From assembly GCF_024508335.1 (NCBI RefSeq), contig NZ_CP101988.1, positions 2,418,001 through 2,482,000 of the forward strand: 64,000 nucleotides of DNA, read 5' to 3'. The translations under genes and the position numbers were made by a program. This document shows positions 34,610-44,127 of this stretch, piece after piece (the stretch's first letter is position 1; every line of letters begins with the position of its first letter). Origin of the DNA: Cellulomonas chengniuliangii (GTDB lineage: Bacteria > Actinomycetota > Actinomycetes > Actinomycetales > Cellulomonadaceae). Below the pieces are notes generated by a model. It had not been told where the DNA came from. It ran no database searches and saw only the letters and a list, made by a program, of their open reading frames with translations.

Positions 34610-35827
34610 ATGAGGGTTCTCGTCTTCGGCGGGGATGGGTTCTGTGGGTGGCCCAGCGCGCTGCACCTTTCCAGGGCTGGGCACGAGGTGACGATCGTCG
34701 ACAACCTCGTCCGGCGGCGCATGGACGAGGAGCTGGGGGTCCAGTCGTTGACCCCGATCAGGCCGATCGAGGAGCGTCTGGTCGCCTGGCACGACGCGAC
34801 CGGGGCCCAGATCGGATACGAGAACATCGACGTGGCGCACGAGTACGACCCTGTGCTCGCGCTGCTGGACCGGTTCCGACCCGACTGCATCGTCCATTTC
34901 GCCGAGCAGCGCTCGGCGCCGTACTCGATGAAGGACAGCGCCCACAAGCGGTACACGGTCGACAACAACATCAACGGGACCCACAACCTCCTCGCCGGCC
35001 TCGTCGAGGCGGACTTGGACGCGCACCTGATCCACCTCGGGACCACCGGCGTGTACGGCTACGAGACCGTGCCGATCGACATGCCTGAGGGATACCTCGA
35101 GGTGAGCTACCCCGACCGGACCGGGGCCACGGTGACGCGCGAGATCCTGTACCCCTCCAGGCCCGGCAGCGTCTACCACACGACGAAGTCGATGGACCAG
35201 CTGCTGTTCCAGTTCTACGCCGAGTACGACAGGGTCCGCGTGACAGACCTGCACCAGGGCATCGTCTGGGGCACCCAGACGGACGACACCCGGCTGGACG
35301 ACCGGCTGGTCAACCGTTTCGACTACGACGGCGACTTCGGGACGGTGCTCAACCGGTTCCTCATGCAGGCGGCGATCGGCTACCCGCTCACGGTGCACGG
35401 CACCGGCGGGCAGACGCGCGCCTTCATCAACATCGCGGATTCCGTCCGTTGCGTCCGCCTCGCCGTCGAGTCCGGGGACCAGGTCAGGGGGCGGGTGCGG
35501 ATCATGAACCAGCTCGCTGAGACGCTGCGCGTCGCCGACCTCGCGAGCATCATCGCGTCGATGTTCGGGGGCTCGGTCGTCCACGTCTCCAACCCCCGCA
35601 GGGAGGCGGCCGAGAACGAGCTCGTCATGCACAACGACAACCTGCGGGCTCTCGGTCTCGACCCGATCCTCGTCGGCGAGGGGCTCATGCGGGAGTCGGC
35701 CGAGGTCGCTCTGCGCTATGCCGACCGCTGTGACCGGTCGAAGATCCCCGCGGTCTCCTACTGGAACCGTGAGCGGCGGGCGGCGGCGGATGAGGAGGAG
35801 GCGGCGGCGGCGGAGGACACCTCGTGA
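34610..35827 (+). CDS. SQD1-like NAD-dependent epimerase/dehydratase (UDP-sulfoquinovose synthase family)
   Basis: The 405-residue extended SDR has GGDGFCGWPSALHLSRAGHE, the family hallmark NIDVAHEYDPV, HFAEQRSAPYSMKD, TTGVYGYETVPIDMPEG, and a catalytic Tyr-x-x-x-Lys in VYHTTKSMDQLL. TDLHQGIVWGTQTDDTRLDD and NRFDYDGDFGTVLNRFLMQA follow. These match UDP-sulfoquinovose synthases (SQD1/Agl3) rather than ordinary UDP-glucose epimerases. The product could be UDP-sulfoquinovose or another nucleotide sugar. It is first in a GTGA-coupled operon with BcsB-like and GT2 genes. Confidence 0.85.
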   Translation: MRVLVFGGDGFCGWPSALHLSRAGHEVTIVDNLVRRRMDEELGVQSLTPIRPIEERLVAWHDATGAQIGYENIDVAHEYDPVLALLDRFRPDCIVHFAEQRSAPYSMKDSAHKRYTVDNNINGTHNLLAGLVEADLDAHLIHLGTTGVYGYETVPIDMPEGYLEVSYPDRTGATVTREILYPSRPGSVYHTTKSMDQLLFQFYAEYDRVRVTDLHQGIVWGTQTDDTRLDDRLVNRFDYDGDFGTVLNRFLMQAAIGYPLTVHGTGGQTRAFINIADSVRCVRLAVESGDQVRGRVRIMNQLAETLRVADLASIIASMFGGSVVHVSNPRREAAENELVMHNDNLRALGLDPILVGEGLMRESAEVALRYADRCDRSKIPAVSYWNRERRAAADEEEAAAAEDTS

Positions 35828-37638
35828 GCGAGCGGCGGGCGTGGTGGCCGCGGGGCGCCGTCGTGTTCCTCGCGCTCGTGCTCCTCGCGGTCGTCGGCGT
35901 CGCCGTCCTGCGGCCAGGCTGGTTGCGGGGCGACAGGGAGGCAGTTCCCGCTGACCTGTCGTTCCGCACGAGCCTGCTCGACATCGGGGAGGAGAGCGGG
36001 ATCCGGCTCAGCGACGACACCTCGGCCACCCAGACCTTCACGGTCCCGGTGCCCCTCGACTCCCCGCTCGGCGACCCGGTTCTCACCCTCCGCGGGACCA
36101 CGCAGGTCGCCGAGTCCAGCACGGTGTTCTTGCGTGTGCTGGCCGACGGCGAGCCGGTGTACGTCGACGAGCTCCGTGCCGGGGACCACGCACTCAAGGC
36201 CGACATCAACCTGCCCGAGTCGGCCGTCGAGGATGGCGCCGTCCGGGTCCAGGTCCGGCTCACCGGCAGCCTCGACCAGCAGCGGTGCAACATCACCACT
36301 GATCTGGGCGCCTTGGTGGAGCTCGACGCGACGGGCACGGGGGTTCAGGGGAATCTCGACGAGCGGTTGCACACCGTGCGAGACGTGGTGGCGGCTCTGG
36401 ACCACGAGGTGGCCCTCGTCCTGTCGCCCGAGGCCGACTCTCAGGAGTGGTTCGAGAGCGCTGCGCGACTCGGCGCGTTCCTCACCCAGCAGGGTCACGC
36501 CGTCTCGTACGCCGCGGCGGTCCCGGACGAGGACAGCAGCGCCACGCCGGTCCTCCTCGGCCCTCCTGACGCCCTCGCCGACCTCGACTGGGACGCGGAC
36601 GCGGACGACGGTGCGGTGCGGGTGGGAGACCGTGGTGCGCAGAGCCTGCTCGGGGTGGTCGACCCGACAGCGGATGTCGTGCCGCTGTTCCTCACCACGC
36701 CTGCCGTGACGATCGCTGACTCCAGGGCGGCGGACCCGAGGATCGAGCAGATCGAGCGTGCAGGGGGCAGCACGGTGAGCCTCGAGACGCTCGGTGTCGA
36801 CACGTCGGTGCAGCAGATCACGGACCGCCGGAGCTGGCGCGTGCCGTACTCGCTGGCCGACCTGCCGGGAGGGACCGTGCCGACGTCGGTGCAGCTCTCG
36901 ATGGTGGTGCCAGCGACCAGCGATGACGCGCGATGGCTCCTGCAGGTACGCCTCGACGACGAGCTGGTGGACAGCGTGTCGCTGCCAGGCACTGGCCGGC
37001 AGACAGTCGCGGTCGAGCTGCCTGTCGGCGCCCAGCCGGTCCGCAACGAGCTCGTCGTGACGCTCGTGCGCGACCGGGACCTCGGCGGGTGCAACGTCCG
37101 CCAGACCTCCTACGACGTCCAACTGCTGGGAGACTCGGCACTGACGCTCGGTGGCTCCGGCGCGGGCTTCACCGCCGTGCCCGCGCAGTACTCCGAGGGG
37201 TTCGACGTCATCCTGCCCAGTTCCGTCCTCGACGACCCCGTCCTGGCGCTGGGAGGGCTCGTGCCGACGCTTGCGGAGTTCAGCGGCTGGCGGCAGGACG
37301 CCGGATTCGCCTGGGACGGCGCCGCCGGCACTCGACCGTTCCTGCTCTTCGGAGCGCCGCCGCCCGAGGTCTCCCCGCTGGTCACCCTGGCAGACGGCAG
37401 GATCACCTCGGCCGGCGTCGACCTCTCCTCCTTCGAGGACGGGATCGTGCTGCAGTGCGTGAGTGCGGGCGGCACGCCCGGGATGGTGCTCACCGCTGTC
37501 GGTGAGCCCGGTGACGTCGTCCCGGACTACAGCAGCGAGCGAGCCCGGCTGGTCCCGGCAGACGGCGGCGGGTTCGCCGTCAGCGCAGCCGGCCAGGTGG
37601 TGAACCCCGACCAGGCACGGGCGGAGAACGGGGGGTGA
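35824..37638 (+). CDS. BcsB-like cellulose-synthase accessory protein
   Basis: The 604-residue protein has one N-terminal membrane helix (GAVVFLALVLLAVVGVAVL) and a long extracytoplasmic part. The folds alternate jelly-roll segments (SATQTFTVPVPLDSPLGDPV, RRSWRVPYSLADLPGGTVPT) with flavodoxin-like parts (DHEVALVLSPEADSQEWFE). Cysteines in DQQRCNITTDLGALVE and GGCNVRQTSYDV lie at equivalent points of the two repeats. This layout is that of BcsB. Unlike BcsB, no C-terminal membrane helix is seen. The start GTG 35824 overlaps the upstream stop. Confidence 0.75.
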   Translation: MSERRAWWPRGAVVFLALVLLAVVGVAVLRPGWLRGDREAVPADLSFRTSLLDIGEESGIRLSDDTSATQTFTVPVPLDSPLGDPVLTLRGTTQVAESSTVFLRVLADGEPVYVDELRAGDHALKADINLPESAVEDGAVRVQVRLTGSLDQQRCNITTDLGALVELDATGTGVQGNLDERLHTVRDVVAALDHEVALVLSPEADSQEWFESAARLGAFLTQQGHAVSYAAAVPDEDSSATPVLLGPPDALADLDWDADADDGAVRVGDRGAQSLLGVVDPTADVVPLFLTTPAVTIADSRAADPRIEQIERAGGSTVSLETLGVDTSVQQITDRRSWRVPYSLADLPGGTVPTSVQLSMVVPATSDDARWLLQVRLDDELVDSVSLPGTGRQTVAVELPVGAQPVRNELVVTLVRDRDLGGCNVRQTSYDVQLLGDSALTLGGSGAGFTAVPAQYSEGFDVILPSSVLDDPVLALGGLVPTLAEFSGWRQDAGFAWDGAAGTRPFLLFGAPPPEVSPLVTLADGRITSAGVDLSSFEDGIVLQCVSAGGTPGMVLTAVGEPGDVVPDYSSERARLVPADGGGFAVSAAGQVVNPDQARAENGG

Positions 37639-39593
37639 GAGCGTCAGGCCCGGCCCCGGGTCCGTCGGAGCCGGTCGACGCGCGGCTCGAAGATCTCGAC
37701 GAGCTCGACGCCCCCGACGCGGTCGTCGAGCACTATCGCTCGGTCGACAGCGCGCCGATCGAGTACAGCGTGGACCGCCCCCCGCGAGCGGTGAACGGGT
37801 TCCTCGTGTACTTCGTGGCGCTCAGCGTGCTGGTGCTGCTGGTCATCACGGTGCTCGTCAGCCTCGGGCACGTGGGGCGGAACCGGGACCTGGTCCTCTT
37901 CGCGCGCCCGGGAGACCGTGCGGCGATCCCGGTCCGGGTGTTCATCCTCATCTTCTTCGTCGCCTTCAGCCTGAGCCTGGCCACCAACCTGTGGCGCCGC
38001 CTGCTCGTCCTCGTCCAACTGTGCGGCGGCCTGCTGCTGCTCGCGCTGGCGGTGGACCTGGCGACGGTGCTGGTCAACCTGGTTCCCGGGATCACCATCC
38101 CAGTGGCGGCACAGCAGGTGGCGGCGGCCATCCTCGGCCTGGGCCTCTTCCCCGTGGTGGTCCTGCGCAATGCCCTGCTGCCCGATCCTGGTCCCATCCC
38201 GCAGCGGCGGGGCCGGATCGCGCCCAGCGCCTGGGTCCGGCTCCTGGTCGCGCTGACCCTCGCCGTGGTGCTCGCCGACGTGATCGCACAACGGTTCGAG
38301 GTCGGGGTGACGCGACTGCGCGACCTGGCCCTGCTCGGCGGGGTGGGCCCCGGGGTGTTCCTGGTCCAGCAGCTGCTCGTGCTGATCGCGGGCGCGATCG
38401 GCGTCGTCCTGGTCGCCCGGTCGCGGCGGACGGAGTTCTCACCCGCGGTCGGGGTGCTCATCCCCGCGCACAATGAGGCACACGGCATCGCGGAGACCAT
38501 CGCCGCCCTCGACCGCGCAGCCGGGGTGTATGCCGGCTCGGTCCACCTCTACGTGGTCGACAACGTCTCGATCGACCACACGGCGCGGATCGCCCAGAGA
38601 GCGATCGCCCGCACGACCCACCTGACCGCGACCATGCTCAGCTGCGACACGCCAGGCAAGGCGAAGGCGCTCAACTACGGCCTCCTCCGGATCACCGAGC
38701 CCTTCGTCGTCCGGATCGACGCCGACGTCGTGATCGGGGAGGACTGCCTCGCGCTCGCGATGCGGCACTTCACCGACGCGCGCGTCGGCGCCGTGGGCGG
38801 CGTGCCGCTGCCGGCTCACGAGAAGACGTTCTTCGACCGGGCGCGGCTCGTCGAGGTGCTCGTGCGGCACGCCTTCTTCCAGGTCGCGCGGATGGGGTAC
38901 GACGGGATCGTGGGGGTGCCCGGCATGCTCACCGCTTTCCGCCGCTCTGCCCTCGACGAGGCCGGCCCCATCCAGCAGGGGATGAACGGCGAGGACACCG
39001 ACGTGGGCATGCGGTTGAACGCGATGGGATACCGCTCCATCGTCGAGCCACGTGCCCGCTACTCCACCGAGGTGCCGCGCACCTGGGCCCACATGCGGGA
39101 GCAGCGGACCCGGTGGTTCCGCAGCACGTACCACGTGGCGGGCCACAACCGGCGCGAGCTGCTGCGGACCAGGTCGATGGCGGGCGCCGTGGTGCTGCCG
39201 TTCGGGCTGTTGAACGCGGCCCGACGCGCGATGCTCCTGCCTATCCTCCTCTTCGCAGTCCTCGTACTCGGCGCCTTCCCGCGGACCTTCGCGGGTCTGC
39301 GCTGGCAGCCGGTCGTGGCCATGGGAATCGGGCTGCCGGCGCTGGTCGCCATCGTGGTGTGCCTCCTGCTGCGTCAGCCCAAGGCGTTGCTCTACATCCC
39401 CGAGTACCTGGTGTTCCGACTGATCCGCGGGTACTTCACGCTCGCGGCGGTGCTGAGCCTGCGGTTCCCGCCGCTGGCGGCCCCGGGCCGGCGAGAGGCC
39501 CCTGCGCCAGCCGGTGAGGCGCCACCTCGGGGTCCCGGCGCCCCCCGCCAAGGCCCACCAGACGACAGGGCGCCTCCACCTACAGGCGGGTGA
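37635..39593 (+). CDS. Membrane glycosyltransferase, GT2 (cellulose-synthase/hyaluronan-synthase-like)
   Basis: The 652-residue protein has four or five helices in the first 260 residues. A GT2 catalytic domain follows with PAHNEAHGIAETIAALDRA, DADV (metal-binding), GVPGMLTAFRRSALDE, the base motif NGEDTDVGM and EQRTRWFRSTYH (Q/RxxRW). Two or three C-terminal helices form a channel, and a disordered Pro-rich tail ends it. It would polymerise and export a beta-linked polysaccharide with the BcsB-like protein as its outer partner. GTG 37635 overlaps the bcsB-like stop (GTGA). No c-di-GMP PilZ domain is seen. Confidence 0.85.
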   Translation: MRASGPAPGPSEPVDARLEDLDELDAPDAVVEHYRSVDSAPIEYSVDRPPRAVNGFLVYFVALSVLVLLVITVLVSLGHVGRNRDLVLFARPGDRAAIPVRVFILIFFVAFSLSLATNLWRRLLVLVQLCGGLLLLALAVDLATVLVNLVPGITIPVAAQQVAAAILGLGLFPVVVLRNALLPDPGPIPQRRGRIAPSAWVRLLVALTLAVVLADVIAQRFEVGVTRLRDLALLGGVGPGVFLVQQLLVLIAGAIGVVLVARSRRTEFSPAVGVLIPAHNEAHGIAETIAALDRAAGVYAGSVHLYVVDNVSIDHTARIAQRAIARTTHLTATMLSCDTPGKAKALNYGLLRITEPFVVRIDADVVIGEDCLALAMRHFTDARVGAVGGVPLPAHEKTFFDRARLVEVLVRHAFFQVARMGYDGIVGVPGMLTAFRRSALDEAGPIQQGMNGEDTDVGMRLNAMGYRSIVEPRARYSTEVPRTWAHMREQRTRWFRSTYHVAGHNRRELLRTRSMAGAVVLPFGLLNAARRAMLLPILLFAVLVLGAFPRTFAGLRWQPVVAMGIGLPALVAIVVCLLLRQPKALLYIPEYLVFRLIRGYFTLAAVLSLRFPPLAAPGRREAPAPAGEAPPRGPGAPRQGPPDDRAPPPTGG

Positions 39594-40131
39594 GATCCCC
39601 CGGACGCACGGCCGGCCCGTCGGCGATGCGCTGGAACAGGATGTGGTCTTGCCAGCGCCCGTTGATCTGCAGGTACTTCGGTGCGACGCCGTACCGCTGG
39701 AACCCGTTCTTGGCGAGCACCCGTTGCGACGCGAGGTTGGCGAGCAGCGTCTCGGCCTGAAGCCGGTGCAGCCCTCACTCACCGAAGGCGCGCTGGACGA
39801 CCTCGGCGACCGCCCGTGTCGCGAGTCCACGGCCGTTCGCCCTCTCGCTCACCCAGTAGCCCAGCGCGGCGGACTGGAATGCGCCGCGTGTGATGCCGTT
39901 GAGGTTGATCCGCCCAGCGATCGCGCCGCCCTCCTCGAGAATCACGAGCGGAAGCATGGCGCCTCGGGAATGGGCCTCGATGCCCTGCGCCGCGATCTCG
40001 CGCTGCGTGTCGACGAGGAAGTAGTCGTCGCCGCGCGTCGGGTCCCACGGCGCGAGGAACTCGCGGTTCTCCCGCAGCAGCACCGTGATCTCCTCGGCGT
40101 CCTCGACGGACAGGAGACGCGTCGCGACGTG
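39580..40131 (-). pseudogene. RimJ/RimL-type N-acetyltransferase interrupted by an in-frame TGA
   Basis: From GTG 40131 the frame encodes LLSVEDAEEITVLLRENREF through ALGYWVSERANGRGLATRAV to VQRAFGE, then TGA (39775-39777). After it the same frame continues without shift as GLHRLQAETLLANLASQRVL, then NGFQRYGVAPKYLQINGRWQ, and ends at TAG 39580. The post-stop part is the normal C-terminal half of these GNATs. A sense codon expected between FGE and GLHRLQ has become a stop. A truncated product would lack part of the acetyl-CoA fold. Its end overlaps the GT2 gene end by 14 bases, convergent. Confidence 0.75.
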
Positions 40132-40327
40132 CACAGGGCAGCTCCGCTCAGGTCGGGAGTGGGACGTGGCAGGACGCGAGCCGCGGACGGCGGAGGCGAG
40201 CCCGGCGGCCACCAGCAGCCCTGCTCACCGGGCACCGGTCACCGCTCGGCGGCGCCGAGAGTACCAACGCGACGAGGCCCGCCCCCGATGGTCGTCACGC
40301 AGAACGTCCCAGGCGTCAGCACGCCGC

Positions 40328-40642
40328 TCACGGCGAGTTGACGACCAGGATCCCGAGGAGCGCGACGACGGCGACCGCCGCCGACGCGAGCGTCCAGGCC
40401 GACCCGCGGCGCACGTCGAAGCCCAGCGCTGGGAGCGCCGCGATCGGGATCGCGACGAACACTCCCGCCAGCACCCAGAACACCACCGAGCTGGTGGGAT
40501 CGGGCGCGGGTCCCGCCGCGAACTGGCTGCCGGACAGCGACGCCATGACGGCGAGCACTGCCGCGACCGACCAGCTCCCGAGCGCGCACACGACGGTCAG
40601 TGCCCATCGGGGGCGGCGCGGCCCAGTGCCGAGACCGCTCAT
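40328..40642 (-). CDS. Small three-helix membrane protein, unknown
   Basis: The 104-residue protein has three hydrophobic segments (WALTVVCALGSWSVAAVLAV, VVFWVLAGVFVAIPIAALPA, TLASAAVAVVALLGILVV). ATG 40642 overlaps the stop of the giant SGNH gene (ATGA), so it is translated with it. No family recognised. Confidence 0.6.
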   Translation of the reverse strand: MSGLGTGPRRPRWALTVVCALGSWSVAAVLAVMASLSGSQFAAGPAPDPTSSVVFWVLAGVFVAIPIAALPALGFDVRRGSAWTLASAAVAVVALLGILVVNSP

Positions 40643-43590
40643 GACGCCCTTGGCGTGTGCAGGGTGACCGCTCCTGAGGTCCGGACCCGACCAGCCGAGA
40701 CCGTGCCGGTCAGGTCTGTCGTGCCATCGATCTGCACGGTACCGGGCGTGACGAGCTCGACCTTCACGAGTCGATCCACAGTGGTCGGCCCGACGAGGTG
40801 GACCGAGGAGCCGGCCCCCGCCACCGAGATCACGCGGAGGCGATGGGGCTTCCCGTCCGACGCCGTCACCACCAGGCCGTTGGTCGAGCTGAAGGAGTCG
40901 ACGACCAGGGTCAGGTCACCCCGCAGGTCGACCTTCACGCCTTGCAGCGACACGGTTGAGCACGTGGATGCCACCGCGCGCGCGTCCACGTAGGTGTCTT
41001 TACCGACCTGCACGTTCGAGGTGCCGACCGACCACGAGGCCAGCGCACAGCCCGGGTTCGCGGAGAACGCCGACGACCAGGCCGGCGCGTTCGCCTGCGT
41101 CGCGATCGCCTTCAACCACGCTCCCCAGCTGACGGAGGTCGCCCCGGCAGGTGCGCCGACGTCCGCCGCGCCGGCGGTCGGCGTCGGCGGAGACGGCAGG
41201 TCGGTCGCAGCCGTGAAGACGTCGCCGCCGATCGCACCGGATGCGCGCAGCTGCGCGACGGTCTTGCCGTCGCTCACGACGAGGTTGCCGCGGGTGGCGA
41301 CGTGCCCGCCGACCTTGACAGTCGACTGGAGGGTGATCTGCCCGCCGGCCCACACGGAGCCGCCCACCTGGGGGGTCGAGTCCGCACGAACGGTTCCCCC
41401 GGCCCACACGGTTCCGTCGATGCGGCACCGGTTGGTGAGGTAGACGTTGCCCGTCGCGGTGACGTTCCCGCCGATGTGGACGTCGCTATTGCAGGAGAAG
41501 TCACCGTTGACCAGCAGGTCAGCTCCACTGCCGTCCAGGTTGAGGGCGTTCGTCGCGGTGAACGAGGAGCCCGAGTACATGGCCACCGAGCTCGGGTCGG
41601 TGGCCACCGTGAAGGGCGCACTCGCGAAGCCACGCTCGCCGTCGTCGTCGGTCGCGACCAGCGCCACCTCGTAGCTGCCGGGCGCGAACTGGCGGGTGAC
41701 CGTCGGGCCGGTGGCGGTGGTCCCGTCGCCGAAGTCCCACAGGTAGTCGCTGACGGTCCCGTCCGAGTCGGTCGAGCCGGATGCGTCGAAGGTCACCGTG
41801 GAACCGGAGCGCTTGACGGCGATGGCTGCCGTCGGGGGCTGGTTCACCGGGGTCTCGTCGAGTGCGTGGACCGTGAGCGGCTCACCGTCCGCGGCGACGT
41901 CGGCGCCGTAGTACTCGACGGTCCACTCGCCCGGCTCAGGGTTGGGGATCGAGAAGTACTCCCACGTCGGACCGTTGCCGTGCTCGGCGCCGAGCGGGTC
42001 GTCCCGGGTGTAGCGCTCACCCGACGGCGAGATCAGCGTCGTCACGATGTCGCTGCCCGGCCAGGAGGTGTTCAGCGTGAACGCCGAACCGTGGATCGTG
42101 TACGTGCCCGTGACGGTCTCACCCTGGTGGACGGTGTACGACGGGCGGACGATTCGGTCCAGCCGGTCGCCGATCCGCAGCGCCATGTACAGGTGTCCGA
42201 GGCTGTTCGGGTGGAATGACGAGTTCTTGTCCGTGACCGCCACTCCCTTGATCGCGGGCACGTCCGTGCACTCCTCATGACCCTCCAGGACGTCGGACAT
42301 GTCGACGCTCTCGAAGCCTGCCTTCAGCGCGGTCCGCGTGATCACGTTGTTCGACCGGACGATGTTGCTGTTGATCCATTCCTGGTCGGAGACCCGGATC
42401 CACTCGCAGCCGTTCCACCCGTCGTGCCCCCGCTCCGGGAAGAACTTCGGGTAGTTGACCACGATCACGCGCGCGTACGGCGCCCGGTGACGGATGTCGC
42501 GGTAGAGACCGTAGAGCTCGTCCTGGATGGTGCCGTCGATCAGGCTCTGGACCTTCTCCTCGACCTGGTCACCCTGGTTGTGCTCGCACGAGCGGAACCA
42601 GTCCCAGGGCTTCCAGCCGCCGCCAGAACTGATGACGCAGTCGCCGATCACGGGTCCGAAGTCGAGGTCGTTACCCACGATGCCGACGGTCACGAGCCGG
42701 GTTTTCGAGTTGAGCGCGGTGAGCTGGGACTCTTCGCCGTTCATGCCGTTGATCAGGGACGAGATCGTGGCGCCCGAGCAGGCGCGGAAGTCGAGCGTCA
42801 GATCGACCTGGCCGATGTCCGTCATTACCCGCGGGTACGCGTTCGCAGACCGGCGGCAGCCGTTGCCACTGCCCTCGTCGGTTCCGGGCAGGTAGTCCTC
42901 GGCCGCCTGGCCGGACTGGAAGCTGTCCCCAAGTGCGACGTAGGTGTCGGCGACGCCGCCCGACGGGCCGGGCGTGGGAAAGCTGACGTTGTCGATCGCG
43001 AATCCTGCGGGCTCGTCGCTGATGGACTCGACCCGGAACCTGGCGATCCCGACCTGGTTGATCGTGGTGTGCACGATGCCGCCGGCGGCGAGGTCGACCG
43101 ACAGGAGCAGAGAGCCGTCGGCGCCGTACACGTTCACGGCGGTCGAGTGCGGCGTGTCGATGTAGCCGACGTCCAGGCTCAGGGTGTCGACGGTGCGGGC
43201 GGCGCCGTTCGGACTGACAAAGATGCCCTCGATCGCGCCCTGGAACATCGGCGTCCCCGACAGCACGGGGCTGGTGGGGTTGGAACCGTCATCCGTGATG
43301 AACGGGGAATCGCCGCCGAACCGGATCCCGCGCTGGACGTACTGCGTCGTGATCGACGAGCCATTGGCGAACTCAGAGAAGGTGATCGTCTCGGTGCTGG
43401 CCGTGACCGCGGCGCGGGCCAGCGGTTGCGGCGCGAGACCCGCCGTGATCTCGCTCTCGGCGTCGGGCGCGTTCGCTCGGGAGGTCGACGGAGGGCTCAC
43501 GTCGGCGGCGGTGGCGGTGGTCACCCCCACTCCCAACAACGCGATCGCTGTCAGGACGGTACAAAGTCGGACGCGAGCCAGTGAACGCAC
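40639..43590 (-). CDS. Large secreted multidomain protein: beta-domain, SGNH hydrolase, PKD, bactofilin-like beta-helix
   Basis: The 983-residue protein starts at GTG 43590 (GGGGAGAG upstream) with a signal peptide (TVLTAIALLGVGVTTATA). Order of parts: a beta-sandwich (ETITFSEFANGSS ... GFAIDNVSF); an SGNH/GDSL domain with block I ALGDSFQSGQ, Gly-Asn-Asp block GIVGNDLDFG and the catalytic His in NSSFHPNSLGH; a beta domain (VTGTYTIHGSAFTLN); a PKD domain (TAAIAVKRSGSTVTFDASGS, YLWDFGDGTT). The last is a repeat region with LLVNGDFSCNSDVHIGGNVT, IDGTVWAGGTVRA and GGSVWAGGQITL, reminiscent of bactofilin/polymer-forming beta-helices. An extracellular esterase with a self-associating end is likely. 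Confidence 0.8.
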   Translation of the reverse strand: MRSLARVRLCTVLTAIALLGVGVTTATAADVSPPSTSRANAPDAESEITAGLAPQPLARAAVTASTETITFSEFANGSSITTQYVQRGIRFGGDSPFITDDGSNPTSPVLSGTPMFQGAIEGIFVSPNGAARTVDTLSLDVGYIDTPHSTAVNVYGADGSLLLSVDLAAGGIVHTTINQVGIARFRVESISDEPAGFAIDNVSFPTPGPSGGVADTYVALGDSFQSGQAAEDYLPGTDEGSGNGCRRSANAYPRVMTDIGQVDLTLDFRACSGATISSLINGMNGEESQLTALNSKTRLVTVGIVGNDLDFGPVIGDCVISSGGGWKPWDWFRSCEHNQGDQVEEKVQSLIDGTIQDELYGLYRDIRHRAPYARVIVVNYPKFFPERGHDGWNGCEWIRVSDQEWINSNIVRSNNVITRTALKAGFESVDMSDVLEGHEECTDVPAIKGVAVTDKNSSFHPNSLGHLYMALRIGDRLDRIVRPSYTVHQGETVTGTYTIHGSAFTLNTSWPGSDIVTTLISPSGERYTRDDPLGAEHGNGPTWEYFSIPNPEPGEWTVEYYGADVAADGEPLTVHALDETPVNQPPTAAIAVKRSGSTVTFDASGSTDSDGTVSDYLWDFGDGTTATGPTVTRQFAPGSYEVALVATDDDGERGFASAPFTVATDPSSVAMYSGSSFTATNALNLDGSGADLLVNGDFSCNSDVHIGGNVTATGNVYLTNRCRIDGTVWAGGTVRADSTPQVGGSVWAGGQITLQSTVKVGGHVATRGNLVVSDGKTVAQLRASGAIGGDVFTAATDLPSPPTPTAGAADVGAPAGATSVSWGAWLKAIATQANAPAWSSAFSANPGCALASWSVGTSNVQVGKDTYVDARAVASTCSTVSLQGVKVDLRGDLTLVVDSFSSTNGLVVTASDGKPHRLRVISVAGAGSSVHLVGPTTVDRLVKVELVTPGTVQIDGTTDLTGTVSAGRVRTSGAVTLHTPRAS

Positions 43591-44127
43591 AGTCTCTCCC
43601 CTGAGAGCGGGCGGTGTGGCGGACAGGAATGTCCGCCAACTCGGGGAGCGTATGGGCCCCCCGCCCAGATCCGTGGGGGTTCGGGGTTTTGCACCCCATT
43701 CGGAGCAGCGGTCAGCCACCGGACCTCGCGTCGCTTTCCTGACCATCGAACGGCTGGCGCCTGCCGCCGCCTGATCCGCACAGCGAATGGGCCGGAGAAG
43801 CGAAATCTCGTCGCCAACTCATTCGTGTCGCGCGCTGACGCATGCCCTGTCAACACAACGAGGCCCGCCCCGACCGGTCATGTGTCAACCAAACCCGGGG
43901 CAGACCCCATGTCCGGAAACCTCACGAAATCGGGCACCAGATGGCGAAGGGCGGCCCCCGACTGTGGACAACCGGGGAGCGGCCACGGCAGATGTCGGCC
44001 TCATCCCGGCGACCGCGCCGATGGCCCCGCGCTCCTCCCTGTGGAGGAGCGCCGACGCCCGTCGCGAGCGATCGCTACGGTGCTGCTCGCGCCGCGCCCG
44101 GTGCGACCACCTCACCCGGGAGATCTC
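43591..44127. other. Divergent intergenic region with a diverged repeat
   Basis: This 537-base gap separates the divergent SGNH and lipoprotein genes and should hold both promoters. At 43771-43871 it carries a block also found at 45633-45730. No coding frame here looks real. Confidence 0.5.
43771..43871. repeat. Diverged ~100-bp repeat, copy 1
   Basis: Boxes CTGATCCGCACAG, GGGCCGGAGAAGCGAAA and ACACAACGAGGCCCGCCCC occur in the same order and spacing as in copy 2 (45633-45730), with unrelated bases between. The two copies bracket the lipoprotein gene. Confidence 0.65.
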
